DNA from: Mitsuaria sp. GD03876
GTDB lineage: Bacteria > Pseudomonadota > Gammaproteobacteria > Burkholderiales > Burkholderiaceae_C
Direction of reading: 5' to 3'
Assembly (NCBI RefSeq): GCF_029840635.1
Contig: NZ_JAOCCU010000050.1
Location: forward strand, 1 to 45,348
DNA: 45,348 nt
Both the position numbers and the translations under genes were made by a program. A model generated the notes under the pieces. That model was not told where the DNA came from, did not search any database, and was given only the letters and a program-made list of their open reading frames with translations. Shown in pieces: positions 15,342 to 24,892 of the stretch (position 1 is its first letter; every line of letters begins with the position of its first letter).

Positions 15342-18013
15342 CACCAGTCCTCCCGCACCGCGCGCAGCGCCTCGCCCTGGCCGGCGCGCAGCGCGCGGGC
15401 GCTGGCCCAGGCCGCCGTCGCGGCGGTCGCGAGCAGGCTGGCCGCCAGCAGCGCGGCGACCCGCCAGACCGGCACCGACCAGTCCATGCTCCAGTGGAAG
15501 CTCTGCGGATTGAGCCGGAACACCAGCACCGCGCTGATCGCCAGGCCCACCAGCAGCCCCATCGCCGCGCCCGCCACCGCCTGCAGCAGGCTCTCGGCCA
15601 GCACCAGCCGGCGCAGCATCCCGCGCGTCAGCCCCAGGTGCAGCAGCAGGCCGAACTCGCGCCTTCGGGCCAGCAGTTGCGCCGACAGGCTCGCCGCCAC
15701 GCCGAACAGGCCCAGCCCGAGTCCCACCGCCTGCAGCCAGTAGGTGATCGCGAAGCTGCGGTCGAAGATCGCCAGCGAGAAGCGCCGCAGCTCGCCGGCC
15801 GACGCGATCTCCAGCGACTCCGGCGCGCCCGAGGCCTCGCGCAACGCCTGCTGCACCGCGACCGGATCGGCGCCGGGCCGCAGCCACAAGGCCAGCTCGG
15901 TGATCGCGGCGTCGCCGCTCAGGCGCTCCCAGTCGCGCCGCTCCATCAGCACCGCGCCGGTCTGGCGGCTGTAGTCGCGCCAGATCGCCTTCACCGCCAC
16001 GGGCAGCTGGCGGCCTTCGAGCCGCAACATGAAGCGGTCGCCCGGCGCCAGGCGCAGCTCGTCGCGCATCGCCTCGTTGATGTAGACCGGCTGTGCGTCG
16101 GCCGGCAGTGTGGCTGCGGGGCCCTGCAGCGGCAGCTGGTGGTCCAGCGGCCGCGCCAGCAAGGTCGTGCTGCCGGCCATGCCGCGCACGGTGACGCCGA
16201 CGGCGCGCGTGCGCTGCGCGGCGACGCGTTCGATGCCCGGCAGCGCCGCCGCCGACGCGGCCAGCCCCGGCGGCATCGGCTGTCCCTGCTGGGCGCTGTC
16301 GCGGGCGGTCTGGCGCAGGTAGAGGTCGGCTGGCAGCATGTCGCCGAGCCACTGGTCGAGCGAGTGCCGGAAGCTCGCCACCATGATCAGCATCGCCACC
16401 GCGAGCGCCAGCGCGACCAGCACGCCGGCGATCAGGCGTCCCGCCTCGCCGGCCTGGTCGCGGGCGCGCTCGACGGCCAGCAGCGGCAAGGCGCGCCGCG
16501 CGGCCCAGCCGCGCAGCAGGCCGGTGATCGCGCGCAGCACGAAGGGCACCGTGCCCAGCGCGCCCAGCAGCAGCGCCACCATGGACGCGTAGGCGCCCAG
16601 CGGGATGCCGTCGATCGGGCGCATGCGGCTCAGCGGCAGCGCGGCGATCAGCAGCGCCGGCCCGAACCACCACCAGCGGCCCGTGTCCTGGCCGCCGCCC
16701 AGGCCCTTGAGCACCTGCGCGACCGGCAGGCGACGCAAACGCGCCAGCGGCAGCGCGGCAGCACCCAGGCTCACCAGCGGGCCGAGCGCGAGCAGGCCGA
16801 CGATCGAGGCCGGCGTCGTGCGCAGCTCCGGCCGGCCGCCGCCGCCGATGAGCCCGCTGCCCAGGTCGCCGCCGAGCGCGCGCAGGCCGAGTTCCGCCAG
16901 CCCCATCGCCAGGCCCAGGCCGAGGACCGCGCCGGCCAGGCCGAGCAGCAGCGCTTCCGACACCAGCAGCGCGAAGCGCTGGCGCGCGCTCATGCCGAGC
17001 ACGCCCAGCAGCGCGAGCTGCGGCAGCCGTTGCGCGACCGACAGGCTGTGCACCGCGAAGACCATGAACGCGCCGACGAACAGCGCCATCAGCGACAGCA
17101 CGCCGAGGTTGAGGCGGTAAGCGCGGGTCAGGCGGCGCGCCTCGTCGGCCTGCTGGCGGGCCTGGTCCTGCGGCGCTTGCGCCAGCACGCCGGGCTGCCA
17201 GGCGATGGGCACCGGGCGGCCCGCGGCCATGCGCAGCAGGATCGCGTCCAGTTGGCCGGGCCGGTGTAGCAGCTGCTGCGCCCAGGCGATGTCGACGATC
17301 ACCAGCGCCTGCTGGCGATCCGGGATGCGGCCGGCGACGGGAAGCGGCGCCGGCTCGTCGGGGAGGTCGATGCGCAACGCGGTCGGCATGCGCGAGGGCA
17401 TTGAGCCGTCGACATCGGTCGACGGAGATGCCGATCCCGATGCCGATCTCGTCGCCGCTGTCGATCTCACGGCTTCATCGACGGGAGGCGGGCCGAATCC
17501 CAGCCGATCCAAGGCGGCGTCGCTGATCAGTAGCGCCGGCTCGCGCAGCGCGCGGGCCGGGTCCGCGCCGTCGAACCGTGGCAGCCATTGCGGATGGAAG
17601 GTGCCGAGCTGCACCAGGTCCAGGCCGATCAGCCGCACGCGCTGCCACTGGCCGTCGCGCGCCTGGATGCGGATGCTGGCGTCCAGCCGAGGCGCCAGCG
17701 CGGCGATGTCCTCGCGCGCCGCGAGTTCGCCATAGAAGCCATCGGACAGCGGCGCCGCGCCCGGCGCGGCGGTGAGCTCCACGTCGGCCTGCGCGCTGCT
17801 CTGGCGCGCGGCGGACTCGAACTGCGCCAGCGCCGAACCATTGATCCAGTGCACCGCGCCGGCCAAGGCCAGCCCCAGCGCGATCGTCAGCAGCGCGGCC
17901 AACTGCCGGCCCCATTGCAGCCGCAAGGCCGGCCACGACAGCTGCCACCACCAGCCCCAGGCGCGCCGCAACGCGCCGGGCGAGGAGGGGGAAGGGCTGG
18001 CGGCGTCGGTCAT
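15341..18013 (-). CDS. FtsX/YbbP-type ABC transporter permease
   Basis: An 890-residue integral membrane protein of the FtsX/MacB-type permease superfamily. The first transmembrane helix, near residues 35-55, is followed by a large extracytoplasmic region (to about residue 300). A block of helices follows (LGVLSLMALFVGAFMVFAV, ALLVSEALLLGLAGAVLGLG, further helices to about 560). A second periplasmic domain and a final FtsX unit (LQAVGLGLGLFGVAASLSAQ to the C-terminus) complete it. Two FtsX units in one chain and this length resemble YbbP. It lies 93 bp downstream of its ATPase gene and its stop overlaps the start of the AttH-like gene, so the three form one operon. Substrate unknown. Such permeases act by mechanotransmission or lipid/protein extraction rather than classic channel transport. 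Confidence 0.9.
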   Translation of the reverse strand: MTDAASPSPSSPGALRRAWGWWWQLSWPALRLQWGRQLAALLTIALGLALAGAVHWINGSALAQFESAARQSSAQADVELTAAPGAAPLSDGFYGELAAREDIAALAPRLDASIRIQARDGQWQRVRLIGLDLVQLGTFHPQWLPRFDGADPARALREPALLISDAALDRLGFGPPPVDEAVRSTAATRSASGSASPSTDVDGSMPSRMPTALRIDLPDEPAPLPVAGRIPDRQQALVIVDIAWAQQLLHRPGQLDAILLRMAAGRPVPIAWQPGVLAQAPQDQARQQADEARRLTRAYRLNLGVLSLMALFVGAFMVFAVHSLSVAQRLPQLALLGVLGMSARQRFALLVSEALLLGLAGAVLGLGLAMGLAELGLRALGGDLGSGLIGGGGRPELRTTPASIVGLLALGPLVSLGAAALPLARLRRLPVAQVLKGLGGGQDTGRWWWFGPALLIAALPLSRMRPIDGIPLGAYASMVALLLGALGTVPFVLRAITGLLRGWAARRALPLLAVERARDQAGEAGRLIAGVLVALALAVAMLIMVASFRHSLDQWLGDMLPADLYLRQTARDSAQQGQPMPPGLAASAAALPGIERVAAQRTRAVGVTVRGMAGSTTLLARPLDHQLPLQGPAATLPADAQPVYINEAMRDELRLAPGDRFMLRLEGRQLPVAVKAIWRDYSRQTGAVLMERRDWERLSGDAAITELALWLRPGADPVAVQQALREASGAPESLEIASAGELRRFSLAIFDRSFAITYWLQAVGLGLGLFGVAASLSAQLLARRREFGLLLHLGLTRGMLRRLVLAESLLQAVAGAAMGLLVGLAISAVLVFRLNPQSFHWSMDWSVPVWRVAALLAASLLATAATAAWASARALRAGQGEALRAVREDW

Positions 18014-18106
18014 CGCGGTGGCTGTGGGCTGTGGGCTGTGCAGTGGGCAGCGGTGCTGGGCCAGGGCTAGGTGTTGGGTGCCACGCGAGGGCGAGCGAGG
18101 TCGGCC

Positions 18107-18766
18107 TCAGGCCGCGACCAGGTGCCCGTTCTCCAGCCGCAGTCGCCGGTCGGCGAGCTCCGCGGCATGGGCCGAGTGCGTGACCAGCAGGCAAGCCGCG
18201 CCCTGGTCGCGCAGCTGCTGGCGCAGCAGCCGCATCACCTGGTCGGCATGCGCGGGATCGAGGTTGCCGGTCGGCTCGTCGGCCAGCACCAGCACCGGCC
18301 GGTGCACCAGCGCGCGGGCGATCGCCACGCGCTGCAGCTGGCCGCCGGACAACTGGCGCGGCAGGTGCCGCGACTGGGCCGCGAGGCCGACGGCCTCGAG
18401 CATCTCGGCGACTCGCTTCGGATCGGGCCGGCCCTGCAGCAGCAGCGGCAGCCCGACGTTGTCCTGCACGTTCAGGTGGGGCAGCACGTGGAAGGCCTGG
18501 AACACGAAGCCCAGTTGCTCGCGCCGCAGCCGCGCTTGTCCGGCTTCGTCCAGCGCCAGGATGTCGCGGCCCTGCAGCACGACCTGGCCGCGGTCCAGCG
18601 GCTCCAGCGCGGCCAGGCCGTTGAGCAGCGTCGACTTGCCGCTGCCGGACTCGCCGAGCAGGGCCAGCATCTCGCCGCGATGCAGCGTCAGCGACAGGTG
18701 CTCGAACAGCGTTTGCGCGCCGTAGCGCTTGGTCAGGCCCGTGGCGGTCAGCAGGGGGACGTCCAT
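18107..18766 (-). CDS. ABC transporter ATP-binding protein (LolD/YbbA-like)
   Basis: A 219-residue ATPase of the MacB/LolD/YbbA branch. Walker A is GESGSGKS at residues 38-45, the Q-loop LGFVFQAFHVLPH, the signature LSGGQLQRVAIARAL, Walker B VLVLADEPTGNLDP and the H-loop LVTHSAHAAEL. The length and the aromatic-rich Q-loop are typical of ATPases that pair with FtsX-type permeases. It is the first gene of the three-gene operon continuing with the permease and the AttH-like lipocalin. The spacer to the permease contains a short GTGGGCT tandem repeat but no obvious terminator. Confidence 0.95.
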   Translation of the reverse strand: MDVPLLTATGLTKRYGAQTLFEHLSLTLHRGEMLALLGESGSGKSTLLNGLAALEPLDRGQVVLQGRDILALDEAGQARLRREQLGFVFQAFHVLPHLNVQDNVGLPLLLQGRPDPKRVAEMLEAVGLAAQSRHLPRQLSGGQLQRVAIARALVHRPVLVLADEPTGNLDPAHADQVMRLLRQQLRDQGAACLLVTHSAHAAELADRRLRLENGHLVAA

Positions 18767-19019
18767 CGATCGGTCGGGGGAGGTCGATCGGGGGATTGTG
18801 GCGCCAGTCCGTGCGGCATCCCGTCGATGCGCGCTCGCCGCCGATCATGGATCGCCCCGAAGCGGCGCTCACAAGGGTTTGCGGCCGTCTAGCGCATCGT
18901 GTTGGGTGGTCTGACTGGTTTTGGTTGCTTTGTCGCCATCAGAACCGGTGTTCGCTGGTCACTGTCCTGCATCGACATCGCCGCCTGGCAATGCTGACCA
19001 GCTTCCAGGAGGCACACCC

Positions 19020-19973
19020 TTGAAAGGGCCATCCATGCATCGCCTCGACTCCACCGGCGCTTCCTCCGGTTCATCGACCCACAGTTCCGACGACGTCGGA
19101 AGCCGCGACACGGGTTCGTCCGGCCGCGCAGGCCGCAACGGATCCGCGCGACCCGACTGGTTGCCGCACGGGCGGATGCCGGCGGCGCTGTTGACCGTGG
19201 CCCCCGAGCTGGGGTCGCTCCGTCAGATCGACGGCCGGCCGGTGGCGCATGCGACCTTGCAGACCATGCTCGCCGACCGCTCGCCGGTGATCCAGGCCGC
19301 GATGCCTGCCGGCGCGGGCCGAGCCACCACGGAGGAGGCCATGAGTTTCCTGGGCATGCTGGTGACGCATGGCGTGCGCGAGCTGCTGGTGGCGCGGGAG
19401 TCGGCGCAGGACGGCGCGCCGGGCGACGCGCGCGCCGCGACGTTCCTGGACGACCTGCGTCGCAAACGGCATGGTGCCGTCTGGTCGGCCGACCAGCCCG
19501 ACCGCAGCCTGGCCCGCGTCTGCGTGGCGCTGGGCGCGGTGGGCCAGCCGGGGCGCGACCCGGCCGACATGCGCATCGAGTGGCAGGCGCCCGGTCCGCA
19601 GTTGCTGTCCCACCGGCTGCGGGTGCAGGAGATCGACCTTTCAGGCTCCCCCGTGGAGGTGATGCGCCGGATCGAGTCGTTCTGCAACCGCCGCGACGAG
19701 CGCACCGGACGCTGGGCCCGCACGCCGGTCGCCATCGCGGGCGCGAGCGGCACCGGCGCCTCGGCCGCGGCGATCCTGCTGATGAATGAATTGCTGGCTC
19801 GGCGCGAGCAGGTGAAGGGCGCGTCGGGGCGTCACCTGAGCGAATCGCCCGGCGACCGGCTGCGGCAAATGAAGCAGGACCTGGTGGACGGGGTGGATCG
19901 GCTGCCCGGGCGACTGATGCCGGTCGTCGAGACCGGCATCAAGCTGATCGCGATCGCCGCGGATGACGCGTGA
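19020..19973 (+). CDS. orphan protein with Ser/Gly-rich N-terminus and PTP-like degenerate C-terminus (effector candidate)
   Basis: A 317-residue protein of no recognised family. I place the start at TTG 19020 because AGGAGG (19007-19012) lies 7 bases upstream; ATG 19035 is the alternative. The first 45 residues are Ser/Gly/Thr-rich and disordered, as in many type III effectors. The rest follows the order of blocks in tyrosine phosphatases: PVIQAAMPAGA (like the IATQGP block), TTEEAMSFLGMLVTHGVREL (like DFWRMVWE..V), and TPVAIAGASGTGASAAAILL where the HCxxGxxRTG loop would be. The catalytic Cys and Arg are missing. This resemblance is an eye alignment and may be coincidental; the loop could also be a Lys-less nucleotide-binding loop. 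No secretion genes are in the window. It is convergent with miaA (12-bp gap). Confidence 0.7.
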   Translation: MKGPSMHRLDSTGASSGSSTHSSDDVGSRDTGSSGRAGRNGSARPDWLPHGRMPAALLTVAPELGSLRQIDGRPVAHATLQTMLADRSPVIQAAMPAGAGRATTEEAMSFLGMLVTHGVRELLVARESAQDGAPGDARAATFLDDLRRKRHGAVWSADQPDRSLARVCVALGAVGQPGRDPADMRIEWQAPGPQLLSHRLRVQEIDLSGSPVEVMRRIESFCNRRDERTGRWARTPVAIAGASGTGASAAAILLMNELLARREQVKGASGRHLSESPGDRLRQMKQDLVDGVDRLPGRLMPVVETGIKLIAIAADDA

Positions 19974-19985
19974 GGCCCGCGCCGC

Positions 19986-20972
19986 TCAGCCGATCGCCGC
20001 GGTGATGAGCCGGTCGAGCGCGTCGCTCGCTTCGGCCGGCACGATGCGGCGCGCGGGCATGCTGCGCAGCCAGGTGATCTGGCGCTTGGCGAGCTGGCGC
20101 GTCGCCGCGGTGCCGAGCTCCTGCAGCGCCGCGAGGTCGGGCGAGGCCTCGTCGGCGTCGAGCAGTTCCCACGCCTGCCGATAGCCGACGCAGCGCATCG
20201 ACGGCAGGCCCAGGTGCAGGTCGCCGCGCGCGCGCAGGCGGCGCACCTCGTCGACGAAGCCTTGGTCCAGCATCTGCGCGAAGCGACGCGCCAGGCGCTC
20301 ATGCAGCCAGCCACGCGCCTCGTCGGACGGCTCCAGCGAGATCAGCGGCCAGTCGACGCCCTGCGCGCGCTGGCGCTTGTAGAGCGCCGACATCGGCTCG
20401 CCGCTGAGCAGGCAGACCTCCAGCGCGCGCTGGATGCGCTGCGCGTCCAGCGGCGCCAGGCGCGCCGCCGTCTCGGGATCGAGCGTCGCCAGCCGGGCAT
20501 GCATCGCCGGCCAGCCGTCGCGCGCGGCCTCCGCGTCGAGCTGCGCGCGCAACGCCGGATCGGCCTGCGGCAGTTCGGACAGGCCGTCGAACAGCGCCTT
20601 GAAATACAGCATCGTCCCGCCGACCAGCAGCGGGCGCGCGCCGCGGGCCTGGATCTCCGGCACCAGCCGCGTCGCGTCGCGGACGAACTGCGCGGCCGAG
20701 TAGCTGTCGGTCGGCTCGAGGAGGTCGATCAGGTGATGCGGCACCTCGGCCAGCTCGTCGGCCGTCGGCTTGGCGGTGCCGATGTCCATGCCGCGGTAGA
20801 CCAGCGCGGAATCGACGCTGACGATCTCCACGCGCTGACGGCGCGCGATCGCCAGCGCGGCGGCGGTCTTGCCGCAGCCGGTCGGGCCGGCGATGCACAG
20901 CGGACTCAGGTCGGGATCAGGGCGCGCGAGCGCAGCGGACGTCGGGGACGACGCGGCCGGAGGCAGGCTCAA
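19986..20972 (-). CDS. miaA: tRNA dimethylallyltransferase MiaA
   Basis: A 328-residue enzyme that adds dimethylallyl to N6 of A37 in tRNAs reading codons that start with U. Visible features are the P-loop [16 protein letters not shown], the catalytic region [38 protein letters not shown], the loop [20 protein letters not shown], and the C-terminal [12 protein letters not shown] and [10 protein letters not shown]. No ATG is suitable. TTG 20972 is preceded by GGGAG and overlaps the stop of the upstream pseudouridine synthase (TTGA), so the genes are translationally coupled; GTG 20984 is the alternative. The order mutL, rRNA pseudouridine synthase, miaA on one strand suggests one transcript. 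MiaA usually follows mutL directly, so the middle gene is a lineage feature. Confidence 0.95.
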   Translation of the reverse strand: MSLPPAASSPTSAALARPDPDLSPLCIAGPTGCGKTAAALAIARRQRVEIVSVDSALVYRGMDIGTAKPTADELAEVPHHLIDLLEPTDSYSAAQFVRDATRLVPEIQARGARPLLVGGTMLYFKALFDGLSELPQADPALRAQLDAEAARDGWPAMHARLATLDPETAARLAPLDAQRIQRALEVCLLSGEPMSALYKRQRAQGVDWPLISLEPSDEARGWLHERLARRFAQMLDQGFVDEVRRLRARGDLHLGLPSMRCVGYRQAWELLDADEASPDLAALQELGTAATRQLAKRQITWLRSMPARRIVPAEASDALDRLITAAIG

Positions 20973-22720
20973 AAGCGCTCCCACGGCGCGAGGTAACGCC
21001 ACTGGCCCGGAGGCAGCTGGCCCAGCGGAATGCGGCCGATGCGCACGCGCTTGAGCGCGAGCACCTTCAGGCCGACGAGCTCGCACATCCGGCGGATCTG
21101 CCGCTTGCGGCCCTCGCGCAGCACGAAGCGCAGCTGGTCCTCGTTGGCCCAGCTGACCTTGGCCGGCTTGAGCTGCACGCCATCGAGTTCCAGGCCGTGG
21201 TTCAGCAGCGCGATCGCGCGCGGATCGAGCGTGTGCTGCGGATGGCGCTCGGGGTCGCCGCCCTCGACGGCGACGCGCACCAGGTATTCCTTCTCCACGT
21301 CGGAGTCGTCGCCGATCAGGTGGCGCGCGATGCGGCCGTCCTGCGTCAGCACCAGCAGGCCGGTGGAGTCGATGTCGAGCCGGCCGGCTGGCGCCAGGCC
21401 GCGGCCGTGGCCCGGCGCCCAGGCGATCTTGGCGGGGTCCTCGCCCCAGTGGGTGTCGGCCTTGACCAGCACCGACGCGGGTTCGTAGCCGTCCTCGGCC
21501 TGGCCGGAGACGTAGCCGATCGGCTTGTGCAGCAGGATGGTGACGCGCTGCGCCTGCTGCTCGCGGGCGGCGGGATCCACCTCGATCTTCGCGTCCGGGC
21601 CGACGCGCTGGCCCAGCGTCGCAGGCTCGCCGTCGACGGTGACCCAGCCGGCCTCGATCCATTCGTCGGCCTCGCGGCGCGACGCCAGGCCCAACTCGCT
21701 CATGCGCTTGGACAGGCGCTCGCCGGCGTCCGGGTCGGCCAGGCGCGCGGGCGCGGGTTGACGCGGCGCGTCGGGCTTGCGCGGACGGTCGGTGCGCTCG
21801 GCGCGTTCCTCGCGTTCGGCGCGGGCGTGCACGTCGGAGAGCGGCGGGTCGCGGCGCTCGCCGGCGGGCGCGCGGCGCGGCCGGTCGTCGCCGTAGCGGG
21901 AACCTTCACCGTAGCGGGAGCCCTCAGCCCCGTGGCGCGGGCCTTCCGAGTTGTGGCGGGAGCCTTCGCGCGATCCTTCAGGGCCGCGGCCGTAGCGATT
22001 GCCGCCGCGATCGTCGTCGCGGCGCGGGCGGTCGCCGAAGGGGCGGTCGCCGTAAGGACGGTCGCCATAGGGACGGTCCGCGCCCGGGCGGTCGCCGTAG
22101 GCGCGATCACGCGGGGGCCGATCGCCATAAGGCCGGTCGCCATGGGGACGATCCCCTTGCGGCCGGTCGCCGTAGCCGCGCTCGCCTTGCGGGCGTCCCG
22201 GGCCGCTGCCGTAGCGGTCGTCGCGGCGCGGGCGGTCGTTGTCGTAGCGGGGGCGATCGCCGTGGGAGCGCTGCTCGCCACCCTCGCGCGACGGGCCGCC
22301 GAAGCCGCGGCGGTCGTCGCGACCGGCATCGCGGCCGCCTTCTCGCGGTCCACGCTCGGGGCGATCGCCGAAACCGCCGGCGCGCGGCCCGCGGTCCGGG
22401 CGGTCGCCGTAGCCGCCTTCACGCGGCGGACGTCCGCCGCGTTCCTGGCGCTCATTGCGGTCCGGGCGGCCGCCGGGGCCGGCCCGGCGCTCGTCGCGGC
22501 CCTGCGGACCGCCGCGGCGATCCTGGCGCTCCTCCTCGGCGCGGCGCTGCTGGAACTGCGCCTCGCGCTCGGCGCGGTCGGCCTGCGCCTTCGCCAGCGT
22601 CGGGCGCGGCTTGTTGACGCCCTTGCCACGCAGAGGCGCGCGGCGGGGACCCTTGTCCGAGGAGCCGTCCGCGGACGTCGCGTCGGCCGATTTGTTCTTG
22701 TTGAGCTTGAGCGTGGCCAT
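20969..22720 (-). CDS. rRNA pseudouridine synthase (RluB/RluF type) with long Arg/Gly/Asp-rich extension
   Basis: A 583-residue protein. The last 260 or so residues form a normal RsuA-family synthase. An S4 RNA-binding domain comes first ([20 protein letters not shown]), followed by the catalytic block [20 protein letters not shown] with the nucleophilic Asp, then EKEYLVRV and [19 protein letters not shown]. The details look closest to RluF or RluB, which modify 23S rRNA near positions 2604-2605; I cannot choose between them. The first 320 or so residues are a low-complexity extension rich in Arg, Gly, Asp and Pro, including repeats of YGDRP and GDRP, probably disordered and RNA-binding. The ATG at 22720 ([13 protein letters not shown]) fits. 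It sits between mutL and miaA on the same strand. Confidence 0.92.
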   Translation of the reverse strand: MATLKLNKNKSADATSADGSSDKGPRRAPLRGKGVNKPRPTLAKAQADRAEREAQFQQRRAEEERQDRRGGPQGRDERRAGPGGRPDRNERQERGGRPPREGGYGDRPDRGPRAGGFGDRPERGPREGGRDAGRDDRRGFGGPSREGGEQRSHGDRPRYDNDRPRRDDRYGSGPGRPQGERGYGDRPQGDRPHGDRPYGDRPPRDRAYGDRPGADRPYGDRPYGDRPFGDRPRRDDDRGGNRYGRGPEGSREGSRHNSEGPRHGAEGSRYGEGSRYGDDRPRRAPAGERRDPPLSDVHARAEREERAERTDRPRKPDAPRQPAPARLADPDAGERLSKRMSELGLASRREADEWIEAGWVTVDGEPATLGQRVGPDAKIEVDPAAREQQAQRVTILLHKPIGYVSGQAEDGYEPASVLVKADTHWGEDPAKIAWAPGHGRGLAPAGRLDIDSTGLLVLTQDGRIARHLIGDDSDVEKEYLVRVAVEGGDPERHPQHTLDPRAIALLNHGLELDGVQLKPAKVSWANEDQLRFVLREGRKRQIRRMCELVGLKVLALKRVRIGRIPLGQLPPGQWRYLAPWERF

Positions 22721-22792
22721 GTCGGTACTGCTTCTGGTGAATTTGGGGAGGGCCGCGGGGCGGGCAGGGCGAACGTGGTGAGTCCGTCGAAC

Positions 22793-24799
22793 TCAGCGCC
22801 CGCGCAGGAACAGCGCGTCGAGGTCGCGGATGGTCAATTGACGCCAGGTCGGGCGCCCGTGGTTGCACTGGTCGGCGCGTTCGGTGCGCTCCATGTCGCG
22901 CAGCAGCGCGTTCATCTCGTCGATCGTCAATTGCCGGTTGGCCCGCACCGCGCCGTGGCAGGCCATCGTGGCGAGGATCTCGTGCTGCGCGCGCTCGATC
23001 GCATGGCTGGCGTCGAACTGCGCCAGTTCGGCCAGCACGCCGCGGGCCAGCTCGACGACGTCGCCGCCGGCCAGCAGCGCCGGGCGCTCGCGCACGGCCA
23101 GCACCTTGGCCGACAGCGGCGCGACATCCAGGCCGAGCCGGCGCAGCGTGTCGGCATGCGCCTCGGCGGTGGCGATCTCGGCCGGCGTGGCGGCGAAGGT
23201 CACCGGGATCAGCAGCGGCTGCGCGTCGATGCGGGTCTCGCCGAGCGCGGCCTTCAGCCGCTCGTAGACGACGCGCTCATGGGCCGCGTGCATGTCGACG
23301 ATCACCAGGCCCTGGGCGTTCTCGGCCAGCACGTAGATGCCCTGGATCTGCGCGATCGCGCGGCCCAGCGGCCATTCGCCGGCCTGGCTGGCGGGCAGCG
23401 GGGCGGCCGGCGCGGCGCCGAGCATCGACAGCGCCGCGGAGGCCGCCGGCGCGGTGGGCAGCCCGGGGGGAGGGGCGTTGGCGTACAGCGCCTCGGCCTG
23501 CTCGAGCGCGAGCGCCGTCTGCGCGCGGGTCGGGATCGGCGCCCGCCAGCCCTCGGGGCCGGCGAACCGGGACGACGGCGCCTGATACGGCGCGGGCGGC
23601 TCGTAGGCCGCGACGCCGGGGCCGGCCGTCTCGCCGCCGGACGGGGCGGCCGCGCCCTGTTCCCAGGCGGGCGTGCCGGTCCAGCGCTGGCGGCCGGCGG
23701 CGGCGGGTTCGGGCGCGGAAGCGGCACCAGCGGCGGCCTGCGCCGCCTCGTCGCTGCGCGAGAGCGCCAGCGCGGCCACGACCGCGCGGCGCACCTGCTG
23801 GTGGATCTCGCGGCCGTCGCGGAAGCGGACCTCGATCTTGGTCGGATGGACGTTGACGTCGACCAGCTCCGGCTGGACGTCGATGAACAGCACGTAGGTC
23901 GGCTGGCGGTGGCCGTGCAGCACGTCGTCGAAGGCGGAGCGGATCGCGTGGGCGATCAGCTTGTCGCGCACGTAGCGGCCGTTGACGTAGACGTACTGCA
24001 TGTCGGCCCGGGCGCGCGCGGCCTCGGGCAGGCCGACGCGGCCGTGGATGCGCATCGGGCCGACCTCGGCGAAGACCTCGCGGCTCTGCGCGATGAAGTC
24101 CTCGTTGAGGACCTCGGCGATGCGCTGCGGCAGCGGCGCCGCGCGCCACTGGTCGACCAGCTTGCCCTCGTGCCAGACGGCGAAGCCGACGTCGGGGCGG
24201 GCCAGCGCGTGGCGGCGCAGCGCCTCCAGGCAGTGGGCGAGCTCGGTGCCTTCGCTCTTGAGGAACTTGCGGCGCGCGGGCGTGTTGAAGAACAGCTCGC
24301 GGACCTCGACCGAGGTGCCCCGGGCGCGGGCGGCGGGGCTCAACTCGCCGGTGCGGGCCTCCAGGCGCCAGGCATGGGTGGCGCCGGTGAAGCGCGAGAC
24401 GATGGCCAGCTCGGCGATGGAGGAGACGGCGGCGAGCGCCTCGCCGCGGAAGCCCATGGTGGCGACGGCCTCGAGGTCGTTCAGGCTGCCGATCTTGGAG
24501 GTGGCATGGCGCTTGATGGCCAGGGGCAACTCGCCGTCGGGGATGCCGTGGCCGTCGTCCTCGACGATGAGGCTGCGGATGCCGCCGGCGATCAGCTTGA
24601 GCTGGATCTGGGCGGCGCCGGCGTCCAGCGCGTTGTCGACCAGTTCGCGCACGACGGAGGACGGGCGTTCGACGACCTCGCCGGCGGCGATCTGGCTGAT
24701 CAGTTCATCGGGAAGTTCGCGGATCGCGCGCCGCGCCGCGAGGTCGGCGGGGGCGGAGGCGGCCGTGGCATCCGCCGTCGGGGCGAGGGTGTCGTCCAT
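22793..24799 (-). CDS. mutL: DNA mismatch repair protein MutL
   Basis: A 668-residue mismatch-repair ATPase that couples MutS recognition to strand incision. The GHKL ATPase shows RELVDNALDAGA (catalytic E52), EDDGHGIPDGEL and ATMGFRGEALAAV; ELFFNTPARRKFLKSEGTE is also present. A Pro/Ala-rich linker spans about residues 345-470. The C-terminal domain carries VDMHAAHERVVYE from D502, a variant of the endonuclease motif DQHA(X)2E(X)4E with Met for Gln, plus MACHGAVRA and QCNHGRPT. MutL here is therefore probably a latent nicking endonuclease, as in organisms without MutH. The ATG at 24799 gives MDDTLAPTAD. It is divergent from the DedA gene and heads the run mutL, pseudouridine synthase, miaA. 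Confidence 0.96.
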   Translation of the reverse strand: MDDTLAPTADATAASAPADLAARRAIRELPDELISQIAAGEVVERPSSVVRELVDNALDAGAAQIQLKLIAGGIRSLIVEDDGHGIPDGELPLAIKRHATSKIGSLNDLEAVATMGFRGEALAAVSSIAELAIVSRFTGATHAWRLEARTGELSPAARARGTSVEVRELFFNTPARRKFLKSEGTELAHCLEALRRHALARPDVGFAVWHEGKLVDQWRAAPLPQRIAEVLNEDFIAQSREVFAEVGPMRIHGRVGLPEAARARADMQYVYVNGRYVRDKLIAHAIRSAFDDVLHGHRQPTYVLFIDVQPELVDVNVHPTKIEVRFRDGREIHQQVRRAVVAALALSRSDEAAQAAAGAASAPEPAAAGRQRWTGTPAWEQGAAAPSGGETAGPGVAAYEPPAPYQAPSSRFAGPEGWRAPIPTRAQTALALEQAEALYANAPPPGLPTAPAASAALSMLGAAPAAPLPASQAGEWPLGRAIAQIQGIYVLAENAQGLVIVDMHAAHERVVYERLKAALGETRIDAQPLLIPVTFAATPAEIATAEAHADTLRRLGLDVAPLSAKVLAVRERPALLAGGDVVELARGVLAELAQFDASHAIERAQHEILATMACHGAVRANRQLTIDEMNALLRDMERTERADQCNHGRPTWRQLTIRDLDALFLRGR

Positions 24800-24878
24800 G
24801 GGGGGCGATTGTAAGGAGGTGCGGGATTCCAGGCTGTTCGCGCTTCGGTTCTTCACATCGGCATCAGGAACCGCCCTC

Positions 24879-24884
24879 CATAAT
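24879..24884 (+). promoter_or_regulatory. possible -10 element of the DedA gene
   Basis: CATAAT lies 8 bases upstream of the DedA ATG in the 93-bp spacer to mutL. No -35 element at the usual distance is convincing, and a transcript from here would have almost no leader. Listed only as a weak candidate. Confidence 0.25.
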
Positions 24885-24892
24885 CCGCGCCC

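Noticed and set aside
18951-18974. hrpII-type promoter box upstream of the effector-like gene (TTCG-N16-ATCG)
   Set aside because: One half-site has a mismatch, no matching -10 element is evident, and a single imperfect match of this short motif is expected by chance.
21197-24814. Long plus-strand open frame across the pseudouridine synthase and mutL
   Set aside because: It runs antisense to two genes with clear catalytic motifs. Its composition is that of a frame shadow in high-GC DNA.
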